From assembly GCA_946186115.1 (NCBI GenBank), contig CAMHLV010000001.1:1-64000 (forward strand): DNA of 64,000 bases, read 5' to 3'. The number at the start of each line of letters is the position of its first letter. Positions within the stretch are counted from its first letter, which is position 1. This DNA is from an uncultured Prevotella sp. (GTDB taxonomy: Bacteria; Bacteroidota; Bacteroidia; Bacteroidales; Bacteroidaceae). Below are positions 28,732-37,939 of the stretch, piece after piece. Position numbers and translations under genes: made by a program. Under the pieces are notes generated by a model, which was given only the letters and a program-made list of their open reading frames with translations, searched no databases and had not been told where the DNA came from.

Positions 28732-29169
28732 TTACCTTTTTATCTTTATCACCTGATTACCCGTCTTGACCACATACACACCGCTGGGTTCACTGGCAAG
28801 CGAGACTATGGAGGTACCGCTGTGAATAAGTCTTCCGTCGAGTGAATAAACTTCGATAGTGCTGCCAGATGTGCGGACTGTTGCGTCACGATACTCAAAA
28901 GTGTTGTGCACTTGAGGAACTACATCAATGGCTGTAGGAGCCGGAGCTTCAACGAAAGAGAAATCCTTAACTTCAGAACGCACGTAAGAGGTCGAAACAT
29001 CGGAAGTTACTATCTGCATCATGTTTCCATCGAACGACACCTTGGGCTGCTCGCTGAGAACGTATTCTGCTGTATTTCCGTTGTTGAATGTAATAAGCAA
29101 TGCACTGCCTCCTGCAAATGCCATTGTCTGACACAACATCAGAAGCAGAATAATAATAATTTTTCTCAT
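28732..29169 (-). CDS. Small secreted protein with T9SS-like C-terminal sorting domain
   Basis: Signal peptide MRKIIIILLLMLCQTMAFA; C-terminus IEVYSLDGRLIHSGTSIVSLASEPSGVYVVKTGNQVIKIKR. Start refined to 29169. Confidence 0.65.
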   Translation of the reverse strand: MRKIIIILLLMLCQTMAFAGGSALLITFNNGNTAEYVLSEQPKVSFDGNMMQIVTSDVSTSYVRSEVKDFSFVEAPAPTAIDVVPQVHNTFEYRDATVRTSGSTIEVYSLDGRLIHSGTSIVSLASEPSGVYVVKTGNQVIKIKR

Positions 29170-29388
29170 AATCTGTATCGTAAATATACTGTCTCTTTTC
29201 TTTTCGGGTGCAAAATTACTACTTTTTTTTGAAACCATCTCTACTTATTTATGAGGATTTTCTTGCATCGGCCACTAATAATAAACGAGAAATGCTAAAT
29301 TCTGCTAAGAGATAATCAAACTTGCAAGGATTTTTCTTGTTTTATTATAGAAAATATGTATCTTTGTGCAGATATTCTTGAAAAGTAC

Positions 29389-30459
29389 ATGACAAAGAAA
29401 GACACAGCATTGGATTTGTCGAGAGATTTGCAAAGCAAGGTATTGCTTATATATACCGGAGGAACTATCGGTATGAACTGCAACCCGCAGACGGGAGCAC
29501 TCGAACCGTTTGACTTTGAGCACTTGCTGCTCAATGTGCCTGAACTGCGGCAGTTTAATATGCAGATAGACACTTACCAGTTCCAGCCGCCAATAGACTC
29601 CAGTGATATGTCACCAAGGCTTTGGACAGAGCTGTCGCATGTTATTGCCGATCATTATAACGATTACGATGGTTTTGTTGTACTGCATGGCACAGACACA
29701 ATGGCATATACCGCATCGGCATTGTCGTACATGCTGGAAAACCTAACCAAGCCCATAATCTTCACTGGTTCACAACTGCCAATAGGACAGCTACGCACTG
29801 ACGGAAAGGAGAATCTGATTACCAGCATAGAGATTGCAGCAGCTAAGGATGCTGACGGCAGGGCTATGGTTCCTGAAGTGGGTATATACTTCAACAGCCG
29901 ACTGCTGCGTGGCAACCGTACAACCAAACAGAGTGCCGACGAGTTTAATGCGTTTGAATCATTCAACTATCCACATCTAGTGGATGCTGGTGTAAATATC
30001 ACATACCACCGTGACCGTATGTTGAAGCCGGATTTCACAAAGCCTATGAAGCCTCATTTCCGACTAGACAACAACATTATTATCTTCTCGCTATTCCCAG
30101 GGATACGCGAAGACTTAATACGCCATATAATACATACACCCAACTTGAAGTCGATAGTGATGCGCACCTTCGGATCTGGCAATGCACCTCAGAGTCCATG
30201 GTTGCTGAATGCACTTCGCGAGGGTACACGCAATGGCAAAGTAATCGTAAACATCAGCCAGTGCATGCAGGGAGCTGTAGAGATGGGACGGTACGATACT
30301 GGTTACCGTCTGAAGGAGGCAGGAGTGGTAAGTGGATACGACCAGACCGTTGAGTCGGCAGTCACTAAACTCATGTTTCTGCAAAGTCACTATAAAGACG
30401 ACCCTCAGACAATACGTCAGTTGATGACACAGAACCTGCGCGGAGAGATTTCTGTCTGA
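29389..30459 (+). CDS. ansA: Type I L-asparaginase
   Basis: LLIYTGGTIGM, FVVLHGTDTMAYTASALSYML, FTGSQLPIGQLRTDGKEN. Start refined to 29389, downstream of -7 box TATCTTTG (29359-29366). Confidence 0.93.
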   Translation: MTKKDTALDLSRDLQSKVLLIYTGGTIGMNCNPQTGALEPFDFEHLLLNVPELRQFNMQIDTYQFQPPIDSSDMSPRLWTELSHVIADHYNDYDGFVVLHGTDTMAYTASALSYMLENLTKPIIFTGSQLPIGQLRTDGKENLITSIEIAAAKDADGRAMVPEVGIYFNSRLLRGNRTTKQSADEFNAFESFNYPHLVDAGVNITYHRDRMLKPDFTKPMKPHFRLDNNIIIFSLFPGIREDLIRHIIHTPNLKSIVMRTFGSGNAPQSPWLLNALREGTRNGKVIVNISQCMQGAVEMGRYDTGYRLKEAGVVSGYDQTVESAVTKLMFLQSHYKDDPQTIRQLMTQNLRGEISV

Positions 30460-30511
30460 CAAACAAAGGAAATTACTTATATAATTCATCACTTTATTAA
30501 ACACCAATCTT

Positions 30512-31054
30512 ATGAAAGAATTAAAAGGAACAAAGACTGAGAAGAACCTGCAGGAAGCATTTGCAGGAGAGTCAATGGCACGTAACAAGTATTCCTACTG
30601 GGCATCAAAGGCCAAGAAGGATGGTTACGTACAAATAGCAGCCATCTTCGAGGAGACTGCTGCTAATGAGAAGGAACATGCCAAGATGTGGTTTAAACTG
30701 CTTGAAGGAGGTGCCATCAAAGATACTGCTTCTAACCTGGAGGAGGCTGCTGGTGGTGAAAACTTTGAGTGGACCGACATGTATGCCCGTATGGCACGCG
30801 AAGCTTTCGAAGAAGGATTCCCCGAGATTGCAGAGAAATTTGAAGGCGTAGCAGCAATCGAGAAAGCCCATGAAGAGCGCTATCGCAAACTGCTCGACAA
30901 TGTTCGCAAGGAGAAAGTATTCTCAAAGGATGGTGATGTCATCTGGCAGTGTGCTAATTGCGGTCACATCGTCATTGGACGTAAGGCTCCCGACGAATGC
31001 CCCGTCTGCAATCATCCTCAATCTTACTTCCAGGTAAAGGCAGAAAACTACTAA
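30512..31054 (+). CDS. Rubrerythrin
   Basis: ExxH di-iron motifs ([15 protein letters not shown]) and C-terminal rubredoxin [27 protein letters not shown]. Confidence 0.96.
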   Translation: MKELKGTKTEKNLQEAFAGESMARNKYSYWASKAKKDGYVQIAAIFEETAANEKEHAKMWFKLLEGGAIKDTASNLEEAAGGENFEWTDMYARMAREAFEEGFPEIAEKFEGVAAIEKAHEERYRKLLDNVRKEKVFSKDGDVIWQCANCGHIVIGRKAPDECPVCNHPQSYFQVKAENY

Positions 31055-31060
31055 CAAAAC

Positions 31061-31095
31061 AAAAGCGGGAGCATTAAAAACTCCCGCTTTTTTAT
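31061..31095. terminator. Bidirectional rho-independent terminator between rubrerythrin and DPP4
   Basis: AAAAGCGGGAG - cattaaaaa - CTCCCGCTTTTTT between convergent genes; A-run on one side, T-run on the other. Confidence 0.93.
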
Positions 31096-33293
31096 TTCAG
31101 TTTCTCATTAAAGAAATCGATACACTGTCGGAAAAGGTGATTCCTAGTGTTTCCACCATAGATACTGTGGTTGCGGTTGGTATATACCAACTGGCGGAAG
31201 TCTTTATCAGCCTGCACTAATGCTTCAGTATATTCTGCAGTGTTGCGGAAATGGACATTGTCATCAGCCAAACCATGACACAGCAACAAGGCACCATGCA
31301 ACTTTTCAGCACGATTGATGGGATTGTCATAATATCCTAACGGATTCTCCTTGGGAGTACGCATAAAGCGTTCTGAATATACTGTATCGTAGTATTTCCA
31401 AGATGTAGGAGGAGCGATGGCAATGCCGCAGCAGAATGCATTACTGCCGTCAGACATCGACATAAGCGTATTGAATCCACCGTATGACCATCCCCATATT
31501 CCAATATGTTCTTTGTCAACCCAAGGCTGGCGAGACAGCCATTGTGCCGTCTCAACCTGATCTTTTGCTTCCAGTTGTCCTAACTTCTGATAGGTACATT
31601 TTTCAAATGCTGCTCCACGACCTCCTGTGCCTCGTCCGTCAACACACACACATACAAACCCCTGCTGACTAAGCATTTGTTCGACAATGGCACCTTGTCC
31701 CGAAATGCCTATGTTCCATTTGTTGGCCACCTGCTGATTTCCGGGTCCGCCATACTGATACATCACCACAGGATAACGCTTGGAGGCATCGAAGTTGGCA
31801 GGTTTAAGCATCCAGCCGTTGAGCACAATGCCCTCAGAAGTAGTAAACTGGAAGAATTCTGTGGTACCTAAAGTATATTCAGCCAATTTAGAACGCAGAT
31901 TACTGTTGTCGATAAGCGTTGTCAGAGTCTTTCCCTTAGCGTCGCACAAGGCATAAACTGGCGGGGTATCAATATTGCTCCATGTATGAATGAAGTATTG
32001 GAAATTTCGGCTGAATGTTGCAGAGTTCCATCCGGCCTTAGGCGTAAGACACTCCTTCCGTCCGTTCTCGTGAACCACATAGACACGCTGGTCAGTAGCG
32101 CCGTTCTCATGAGAAGCAAAATAGGTGTTACCCGTAGCTTCATCATAACCATATACAGCACTAACTTCATAGTCGCCATTGTCTATCTGACGAAGCATCT
32201 GTCCGTTGAGGTTATACAAATAAAGATGCATCCAACCCGAGCGGTCGCTGGGTACAAGAATATGGCGGTCAGTAATCCGTATTCCGTCCATAGCCTCTTC
32301 GCGGATATATTTGTCAACCTTCTCTTCAACAACCTGTTTGCATACTGTTGACAGCGGATTACAAAGGAAGATACGCAGGCAGTCTTGATGGCGGTTAAGC
32401 GTATATACAGCCACTTGAGTAGGGTCATTGAGCATTATTAGACGTGGAATATATCCGTCGGCATCAACAGGAACTTGTAGCTGGCGTGTTTGTCGTGACG
32501 CTATATCAAAGCTCCACACGCTAACGGTTGAATTCTGCTCTCCTGCTATAGGATATTTGTATGAGTATTCACCAGGATATTCAGCATACTCAGTACGTTC
32601 GGGATTGAGGCCCTTGAACATTGTCATAGAGTACTGCCTAACCTTCGACTCGTCATAACGTACCCAAACCAATTGTTTGCTGTCGGCTGTGAAAACCATA
32701 GAACGGGCATTACCAAACTCCTCTTCATTCACCCAATCGGGAATACCATTGATAATAGCATTGTGACTGCCGTCTTTTGTAATCTGCACCTCAGCATTAT
32801 CATAGAGCAACTTTACGATGAAGATATTGTTGTCACGTACAAAAGCTATCTGTAATCCGTCTGGCGAGAAGAGCGGTGTCTGCTGAGGTCCCCCCTCAGA
32901 GAGAGGTACAAGACGATTATTGCGCACCGTATATATATAATAGGTGGCACAGAAAGAGTGGCGATAGATGCGTTGGGTATTAGTTTGTATAAGTATGCGC
33001 TGACCATCGGCACTCATAATATATCCGTCGATACCATCAAGTTGTGCACCCTTGGCAGTCTGTGTGTCGAAGAGTACAGAAACTTCCTTGCCGGTCTTGA
33101 ACGAATACTGAACAATGCGATGCCCATCACTACTCAGTTGAGCATAAGTCTCACCGTCTGCGAGAGCCTTGACGGCAGAAATCGTCTCACCGCGGAATGC
33201 ACCGCTTGTAATATCCTTTAGATCAAGACTGTTGCCTGCCGATATCGCTATAGACAAACAGAGTCCTAATAATAGCAATAATGTCTTTTTCAT
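31092..33293 (-). CDS. S9 family prolyl oligopeptidase, dipeptidyl-peptidase IV
   Basis: GIWGWSYGGFNTLMSMS (GxSxGG), HGLADDNVHFRN, NHSIYGG; signal peptide. Confidence 0.93.
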   Translation of the reverse strand: MKKTLLLLLGLCLSIAISAGNSLDLKDITSGAFRGETISAVKALADGETYAQLSSDGHRIVQYSFKTGKEVSVLFDTQTAKGAQLDGIDGYIMSADGQRILIQTNTQRIYRHSFCATYYIYTVRNNRLVPLSEGGPQQTPLFSPDGLQIAFVRDNNIFIVKLLYDNAEVQITKDGSHNAIINGIPDWVNEEEFGNARSMVFTADSKQLVWVRYDESKVRQYSMTMFKGLNPERTEYAEYPGEYSYKYPIAGEQNSTVSVWSFDIASRQTRQLQVPVDADGYIPRLIMLNDPTQVAVYTLNRHQDCLRIFLCNPLSTVCKQVVEEKVDKYIREEAMDGIRITDRHILVPSDRSGWMHLYLYNLNGQMLRQIDNGDYEVSAVYGYDEATGNTYFASHENGATDQRVYVVHENGRKECLTPKAGWNSATFSRNFQYFIHTWSNIDTPPVYALCDAKGKTLTTLIDNSNLRSKLAEYTLGTTEFFQFTTSEGIVLNGWMLKPANFDASKRYPVVMYQYGGPGNQQVANKWNIGISGQGAIVEQMLSQQGFVCVCVDGRGTGGRGAAFEKCTYQKLGQLEAKDQVETAQWLSRQPWVDKEHIGIWGWSYGGFNTLMSMSDGSNAFCCGIAIAPPTSWKYYDTVYSERFMRTPKENPLGYYDNPINRAEKLHGALLLCHGLADDNVHFRNTAEYTEALVQADKDFRQLVYTNRNHSIYGGNTRNHLFRQCIDFFNEKLK

Positions 33294-33301
33294 TTTATGA
33301 A

Positions 33302-34504
33302 TTATTTCTTACGCTTTCTCTTCAGTTCCAATTTCGGAATCTTGATAATCTGACCTTCCTTGATTGTGGGATTCGACGGCAGATTATTATATACTTCCAC
33401 GTAACACTCCATGTCAGGACCGAGGTTGCCGCGACAAATACTATAGAAGGTCTGACCTGCCATCACCTTCACCTCGTGATCAAGACCTACTATGCGATAG
33501 GCTCCCAAACGAACACGGGCATCTTTCTGAGCATAAATATCAACAGCCTCTTCCTTCTTGACAATAGTACTTTCAGGCTTCGCAGCTGGCTTTTCTGCTT
33601 TTTCCTCTGGCTTCACAGCTTCCTCAGCTGGCTTATCTTCCTGTTTCAGTGCTACTTCCTCAGTTGTCTTATCTATTTGTTCGGCAGAGATCACTGAAGA
33701 ATTATCAGACTTTACAGCCTGTGCATCTTTGTTACTAACGGAATCTCTGACGTAGATAGTATCAGGGACAACATCGGGCAATGGCTTATTGTTACCATAA
33801 TAATAGCCGCAATATGCAGATAGTGCCATTAGAGCTAAAACGCCTAATACCTTTAATAACTTAGAGATGACGGAAGGTTTCTTCTTCTCCTCCTGTTCGT
33901 CGTCATAGTCACGTTGTGTAGCCTTATTCTCTGTATGAAGAAACTGAGGAGTGATTACTACAGGTTCCTCAACTACAGGTACAGTCTCAACAGCAGATAC
34001 ATCTGCAATCGGCTCAGACTCTATTTGTGATTCTGCAGAAGACGGTTCCTCTGCTACGGGTTCCTCTGCTACGGGTTCTTCTGCTACGGGTTCCTCTGCT
34101 ACGGGTTCCTCTACTACGGGTTCCTCTACTACAGGCTCTTCCACAGCAGTAGGCTCTAGTTCCTGGACATCGTCAAACTCCACTCCTTCGTTCAGAACAA
34201 CAGTCTCGAACTGGGAGAAAGGCTTGTTGACAAGTTCCTTCATGGTTGAATCAGGAGTGAACGACAGTTTAGAGTGGCCGTCAATGACAACTCTCTCTCC
34301 TGTTCGTACGCTGACGCTCTCACGGGCTTCTACACCGATAATCTTGAATGTTCCCAATCCCTTCACTTTCACTGGTTCTCCTTGCCCCAGTTTCTCCATG
34401 ATGATGGAAAACATCTCGTTAACAAAGCGACTGGCATCTTTTGCTTCAAAGTGATTCTTCTCGATGAGTACTTTGGCAATTTCCTGTATAGTGACCTTTC
34501 CCAT
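33302..34504 (-). CDS. HU-like DNA-binding domain - Pro/Glu/Val linker - transmembrane helix - LysM domain protein
   Basis: N-terminus MGKVTIQEIAKVLIEKNHFEAKDASRFVNEMFSIIMEKLGQGEPVKVKGLGTFKII (HU fold); VVEEP/VAEEP repeats; TM LLKVLGVLALMALSAYCGYYYG; C-terminal LysM DHEVKVMAGQTFYSICRGNLGPDMECYVEVYNNLPSNPTIKEGQIIKIPKL. Start refined to 34504. Confidence 0.88.
   Translation of the reverse strand: MGKVTIQEIAKVLIEKNHFEAKDASRFVNEMFSIIMEKLGQGEPVKVKGLGTFKIIGVEARESVSVRTGERVVIDGHSKLSFTPDSTMKELVNKPFSQFETVVLNEGVEFDDVQELEPTAVEEPVVEEPVVEEPVAEEPVAEEPVAEEPVAEEPSSAESQIESEPIADVSAVETVPVVEEPVVITPQFLHTENKATQRDYDDEQEEKKKPSVISKLLKVLGVLALMALSAYCGYYYGNNKPLPDVVPDTIYVRDSVSNKDAQAVKSDNSSVISAEQIDKTTEEVALKQEDKPAEEAVKPEEKAEKPAAKPESTIVKKEEAVDIYAQKDARVRLGAYRIVGLDHEVKVMAGQTFYSICRGNLGPDMECYVEVYNNLPSNPTIKEGQIIKIPKLELKRKRKK
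34046..34135 (-). repeat. Six tandem copies of a 15-bp coding repeat (V[AV]EEP)
   Basis: ttcctctgctacggg with 0-2 mismatches per copy, in frame with the HU/LysM fusion ORF. Confidence 0.95.
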
Positions 34505-34506
34505 GA

Positions 34507-34791
34507 CTATTTTCCTCCCAACTTTAATTGAGCCTTCCACGTCTGACTTGGCTTAAAGTTGAGTACCAACTTTGGCGGCACCAACATGCGTTGCCCACTG
34601 GCGGGGTTGACTATGATACGTTCCAGTTTCTTCTTAGTCTCGAAGGTTCCGAAATTAGGAACCAACACCGACGTATCCTCAAGAAAAGTATCACCCATGG
34701 CATTGATGATATCTTGAACAAGAGTCTGGGTATTCTTTACACTATAACCTGTGCGTTCAGCCAGTTCGGTAATAAATTCCTTGTTATTCAT
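34507..34791 (-). CDS. HU family DNA-binding protein
   Basis: MNNKEFITELAERTGYSVKNTQTLVQDIINAMGDTFLEDTSVLVPNFGTFETKKKLERIIVNPASGQRMLVPPKLVLNFKPS; overlaps rimO stop by 4 bp. Confidence 0.9.
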   Translation of the reverse strand: MNNKEFITELAERTGYSVKNTQTLVQDIINAMGDTFLEDTSVLVPNFGTFETKKKLERIIVNPASGQRMLVPPKLVLNFKPSQTWKAQLKLGGK

Positions 34792-36092
34792 ATTGTAGTA
34801 GCGTATAAATCAAATTCTTCAGCATCAGTAATACGAGCGTTGTAGAACTCTCCTATAGTAAGATCCTCTTTCGCAGGAATTAGTACTTCTGGGTCAACTT
34901 CGGGAGAGCAGAATTCTGTACGCCCGACATACCAATCACCTTCTTGACGGTCTATGATGACGCGCAAAGTCTGTCCCACCTTTGCTCCCTCTACCTCGGC
35001 ACTAATGCCTTGCTGTATGCGCATCAGCTTGTCGAGGCGTTGCTGTTTCACCTCCTGTGAAACATCGTCAGTATAGTGTTTAGCCGAATAGGTACCTTCC
35101 TCTTCGGAATATGCAAAGGCCCCCATACGCTCGAAACGAGCCCAACGGGTAAACTCAATGAGTTGCTTGAAGTCTTCATCAGTTTCACCAGGGAAGCCTA
35201 CCATAAGTGTAGTGCGCAGGTGAATACCCGGCACTTCTTCGCGAATTCTTTTTATCAATTCGTAAGTTTCCTCTTTCGTGACATGCCGTTGCATTCGTGT
35301 CAGCATATTGTCAGAAATGTGCTGCAGGGCTATGTCGAGATACTTACAAACATTAGGATATTCCCTCATGACACGCAACAGGTCCCACGGGAAATGTGTA
35401 GGATAAGCATAGTGGAGTCTAATCCATTCCACTCCCTCTATGCGAGCCATCTGCTCAACGAGTTCGGCGATATGTTGTTTGCCGTCGATATCAACACCGT
35501 AATATGTCAGTTCCTGAGCAATAACCTGCAGTTCCTTGACACCCTGACTGACCAGCCACCTCACTTCGTCGAGAATTTCCTGCATCGGCCTGCTTTTATG
35601 ACGTCCTGTTATAATTGGTATTGCACAGTAGGCACAATGGCGATCACAGCCTTCTGATATTTTCAGGTAGGCATAGTGCGACGGTGTGGTGATATGTCGG
35701 AGTGGGAAAGTCCCATCCTTGAATTCCAAGTGAGCTTCTTCCAAATCCTTAATTAATTCTTTAAAATTGAACTTGCCATACCATCCGTCAACTTCGGGAA
35801 TCTCGGCTTCGAGGTCTGCAAGGTATCTTTCCGACAGGCAGCCCATAACATAGAGCATCTTGAGATGGCCTCGACTCTTGGCTTCGGCAAATTCTAGTAT
35901 AGTATCGATACTCTCCTGCTTGGCATCTTCGATGAAACCGCATGTATTGATAACAGCTATCTCTCCCTGCGGCGAATCAGAGTCATGGGTAACATGATAA
36001 CCGTGAGCCTCGAAGAGTGCCATCAGGCTCTCGCTGTCAACGAGATTCTTCGAGCATCCCAGCGTGATGATATCTATTGTAGGCTTATTCAT
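34788..36092 (-). CDS. rimO: Ribosomal protein S12 methylthiotransferase
   Basis: TLGCSKNLVDSESLM, radical SAM CxxxCxxC (EGCDRHCAYCAIP), C-terminal TRAM-like domain. Confidence 0.95.
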   Translation of the reverse strand: MNKPTIDIITLGCSKNLVDSESLMALFEAHGYHVTHDSDSPQGEIAVINTCGFIEDAKQESIDTILEFAEAKSRGHLKMLYVMGCLSERYLADLEAEIPEVDGWYGKFNFKELIKDLEEAHLEFKDGTFPLRHITTPSHYAYLKISEGCDRHCAYCAIPIITGRHKSRPMQEILDEVRWLVSQGVKELQVIAQELTYYGVDIDGKQHIAELVEQMARIEGVEWIRLHYAYPTHFPWDLLRVMREYPNVCKYLDIALQHISDNMLTRMQRHVTKEETYELIKRIREEVPGIHLRTTLMVGFPGETDEDFKQLIEFTRWARFERMGAFAYSEEEGTYSAKHYTDDVSQEVKQQRLDKLMRIQQGISAEVEGAKVGQTLRVIIDRQEGDWYVGRTEFCSPEVDPEVLIPAKEDLTIGEFYNARITDAEEFDLYATTI

Positions 36093-37041
36093 GCTTGAAG
36101 AGAGAATCTACAAACTGTTTCTTGTTGAAGAGCTGAAGGTCTTTCATTCCTTCACCCAATCCAATATATTTTACGGGCACCTTAAGCTGATCGCTGATAC
36201 CGATTACCACACCTCCCTTAGCAGTACCATCGAGTTTGGTGATGGCAAGACTGGTAATCTGAGTTACTGCGGCAAACTGTCTTGCCTGCTCAAATGCATT
36301 CTGACCAGTAGAACCGTCGAGAACCAGCAGAACCTCATCGGGGGCCTCGGGAATTACCTTCTTCATCACATCCTTGATTTTCTTAAGCTCGTTCATAAGT
36401 CCTACCTTGTTGTGCAAACGTCCTGCTGTGTCGATGAGCACGACATCAGCACCATTGGCTTTGGCACTCTGTAAAGTGTCGAAAGCCACTGAGGCAGGAT
36501 CGGAACCCATCTGCTGCTTTACAACGGGTACTCCAACACGTTCACCCCAAATGCAGAGTTGCTCAACAGCAGCGGCACGGAAAGTATCGGCAGCACCCAA
36601 ATACACTTTCTTTCCGGCTTCCTTGAACTGCCATGCCAGTTTTCCAATAGTAGTGGTCTTCCCCACTCCATTAACTCCAACAACAAGAATCACGTAAGGC
36701 TTGTGGTCGGTAGGCAGTTCCCAGTTGTCGTTGTCTTCAGAATTGTTTTCAGCCAAAAGGGCTGCAATCTCTTCGCGCAGGATGGCATTTAACTCACTGG
36801 TACTGACATATTTGTCGCGAGCAACACGCTGTTCGATGCGCTCAATAATCTTAAGTGTTGTCTCAACTCCCACATCAGAAGTAATCAATACTTCCTCCAG
36901 GTTGTCGAGTACGTCGTCATCCACCTTCGACTTACCGGCAACAGCTCGTGCCAGTTTATCGAACACGCTGTTCTTGGTTTTCTCCAAACCTTTATCAAGC
37001 GTCTCTTTCTTATCCTTATTAAAGAACCCAAATATACCCAT
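36085..37041 (-). CDS. ftsY: Signal recognition particle receptor
   Basis: GVNGVGKTTTIGKLA, DTFRAAAVEQL, VLIDTAGRLHNK, TKLDGTAKGGV. Confidence 0.96.
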   Translation of the reverse strand: MGIFGFFNKDKKETLDKGLEKTKNSVFDKLARAVAGKSKVDDDVLDNLEEVLITSDVGVETTLKIIERIEQRVARDKYVSTSELNAILREEIAALLAENNSEDNDNWELPTDHKPYVILVVGVNGVGKTTTIGKLAWQFKEAGKKVYLGAADTFRAAAVEQLCIWGERVGVPVVKQQMGSDPASVAFDTLQSAKANGADVVLIDTAGRLHNKVGLMNELKKIKDVMKKVIPEAPDEVLLVLDGSTGQNAFEQARQFAAVTQITSLAITKLDGTAKGGVVIGISDQLKVPVKYIGLGEGMKDLQLFNKKQFVDSLFKHE

Positions 37042-37044
37042 AAC

Positions 37045-37914
37045 TTATTTTCGCTTTGATTTCTTATTCTTGCACTTCTTATCTGTTTGGCAAGAGGTTT
37101 CCTGCTTATGATATTTCTTCAACAATGGTATCTCTTCACAAAGAGCCTCAGATAGCAGACGCGCTACCTCGTGAGCTCCGTAGATGTTGTAGTGGGTGTT
37201 GTCTTGCTTACCCTTGGGCTCACTTGGCTCCTGTCCGGGCAGATACCACATGTGCAACTTTTTTGAACCTTCTACTCCCAGCGACTGCTCCAGATTGTGA
37301 GTGATACGGTTGGCATCCACGAAGAAACAGTTCATACGAAGTGCAACGTCACGGGGAGCAACGGCATAAAGTCCGTGAGTATCAACCAGGGAGTCACCTT
37401 CTACCAGTTTCGGAGCATCGCTGAATGTCTGAGTGCGCAGAGCTTCGTCATCATCGTTTTTAGCAGGGACCTTAGTAAAGTTGCGGCGCACTACAGAATT
37501 CATAAGTACCGGAATACCACCCTTTTCCCGAGTTTCGCGAACGAATTTTGCGAGATTGTAGTCGAATGTAGAACCAGGGTCAGTATGTCGGTCGGCCTTA
37601 GGCTTCTCGTCGTTATGTCCGAACTGAATTATTACATAGTCGCCTGGTTTGATGAGCGACAGCACTTTGTCCCAGCGCTTCTCATTGATAAATGACAGCG
37701 ACGACCTTCCGTTGACAGCATGATTGTCAACACGGATATACTGTTCGTCGAAGAAGTCCTGCAAGGCCATGGCCCATCCCCGTTCCTGCTTGCCTCCTGT
37801 GGTATCCTTATTGGCTGCCGTAGAGTCACCGATGACAAAAATGGTGGTCTGCTTTTGCTCAGTCATAGAGCATAGCGCGAGCACTACCAGGGCTGCAATG
37901 ATTAATTTCTTCAT
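37045..37914 (-). CDS. SGNH/GDSL hydrolase, rhamnogalacturonan acetylesterase-like (CE12)
   Basis: FVIGDSTAANKD, NHAVNGRSS, IIQFGHNDEK, DNTHYNIYGAHEVARL; lysine-rich C-terminal tail. Confidence 0.87.
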   Translation of the reverse strand: MKKLIIAALVVLALCSMTEQKQTTIFVIGDSTAANKDTTGGKQERGWAMALQDFFDEQYIRVDNHAVNGRSSLSFINEKRWDKVLSLIKPGDYVIIQFGHNDEKPKADRHTDPGSTFDYNLAKFVRETREKGGIPVLMNSVVRRNFTKVPAKNDDDEALRTQTFSDAPKLVEGDSLVDTHGLYAVAPRDVALRMNCFFVDANRITHNLEQSLGVEGSKKLHMWYLPGQEPSEPKGKQDNTHYNIYGAHEVARLLSEALCEEIPLLKKYHKQETSCQTDKKCKNKKSKRK

Positions 37915-37939
37915 AAACGGTCTAGTTATACCTATCTTA

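Noticed and set aside
34046-34135. Short direct repeats resembling a CRISPR array
   Set aside because: Units are contiguous 15-mers without spacers and are in-frame coding sequence.
33951-34454. 167-aa plus-strand ORF rich in GSSATGSS repeats
   Set aside because: Exact antisense of the 15-bp repeat region and HU domain of the HU/LysM gene; low-complexity translation is an artefact of the coding repeat.
35076-35657. 193-aa plus-strand ORF
   Set aside because: Antisense to rimO, which has complete family motifs.
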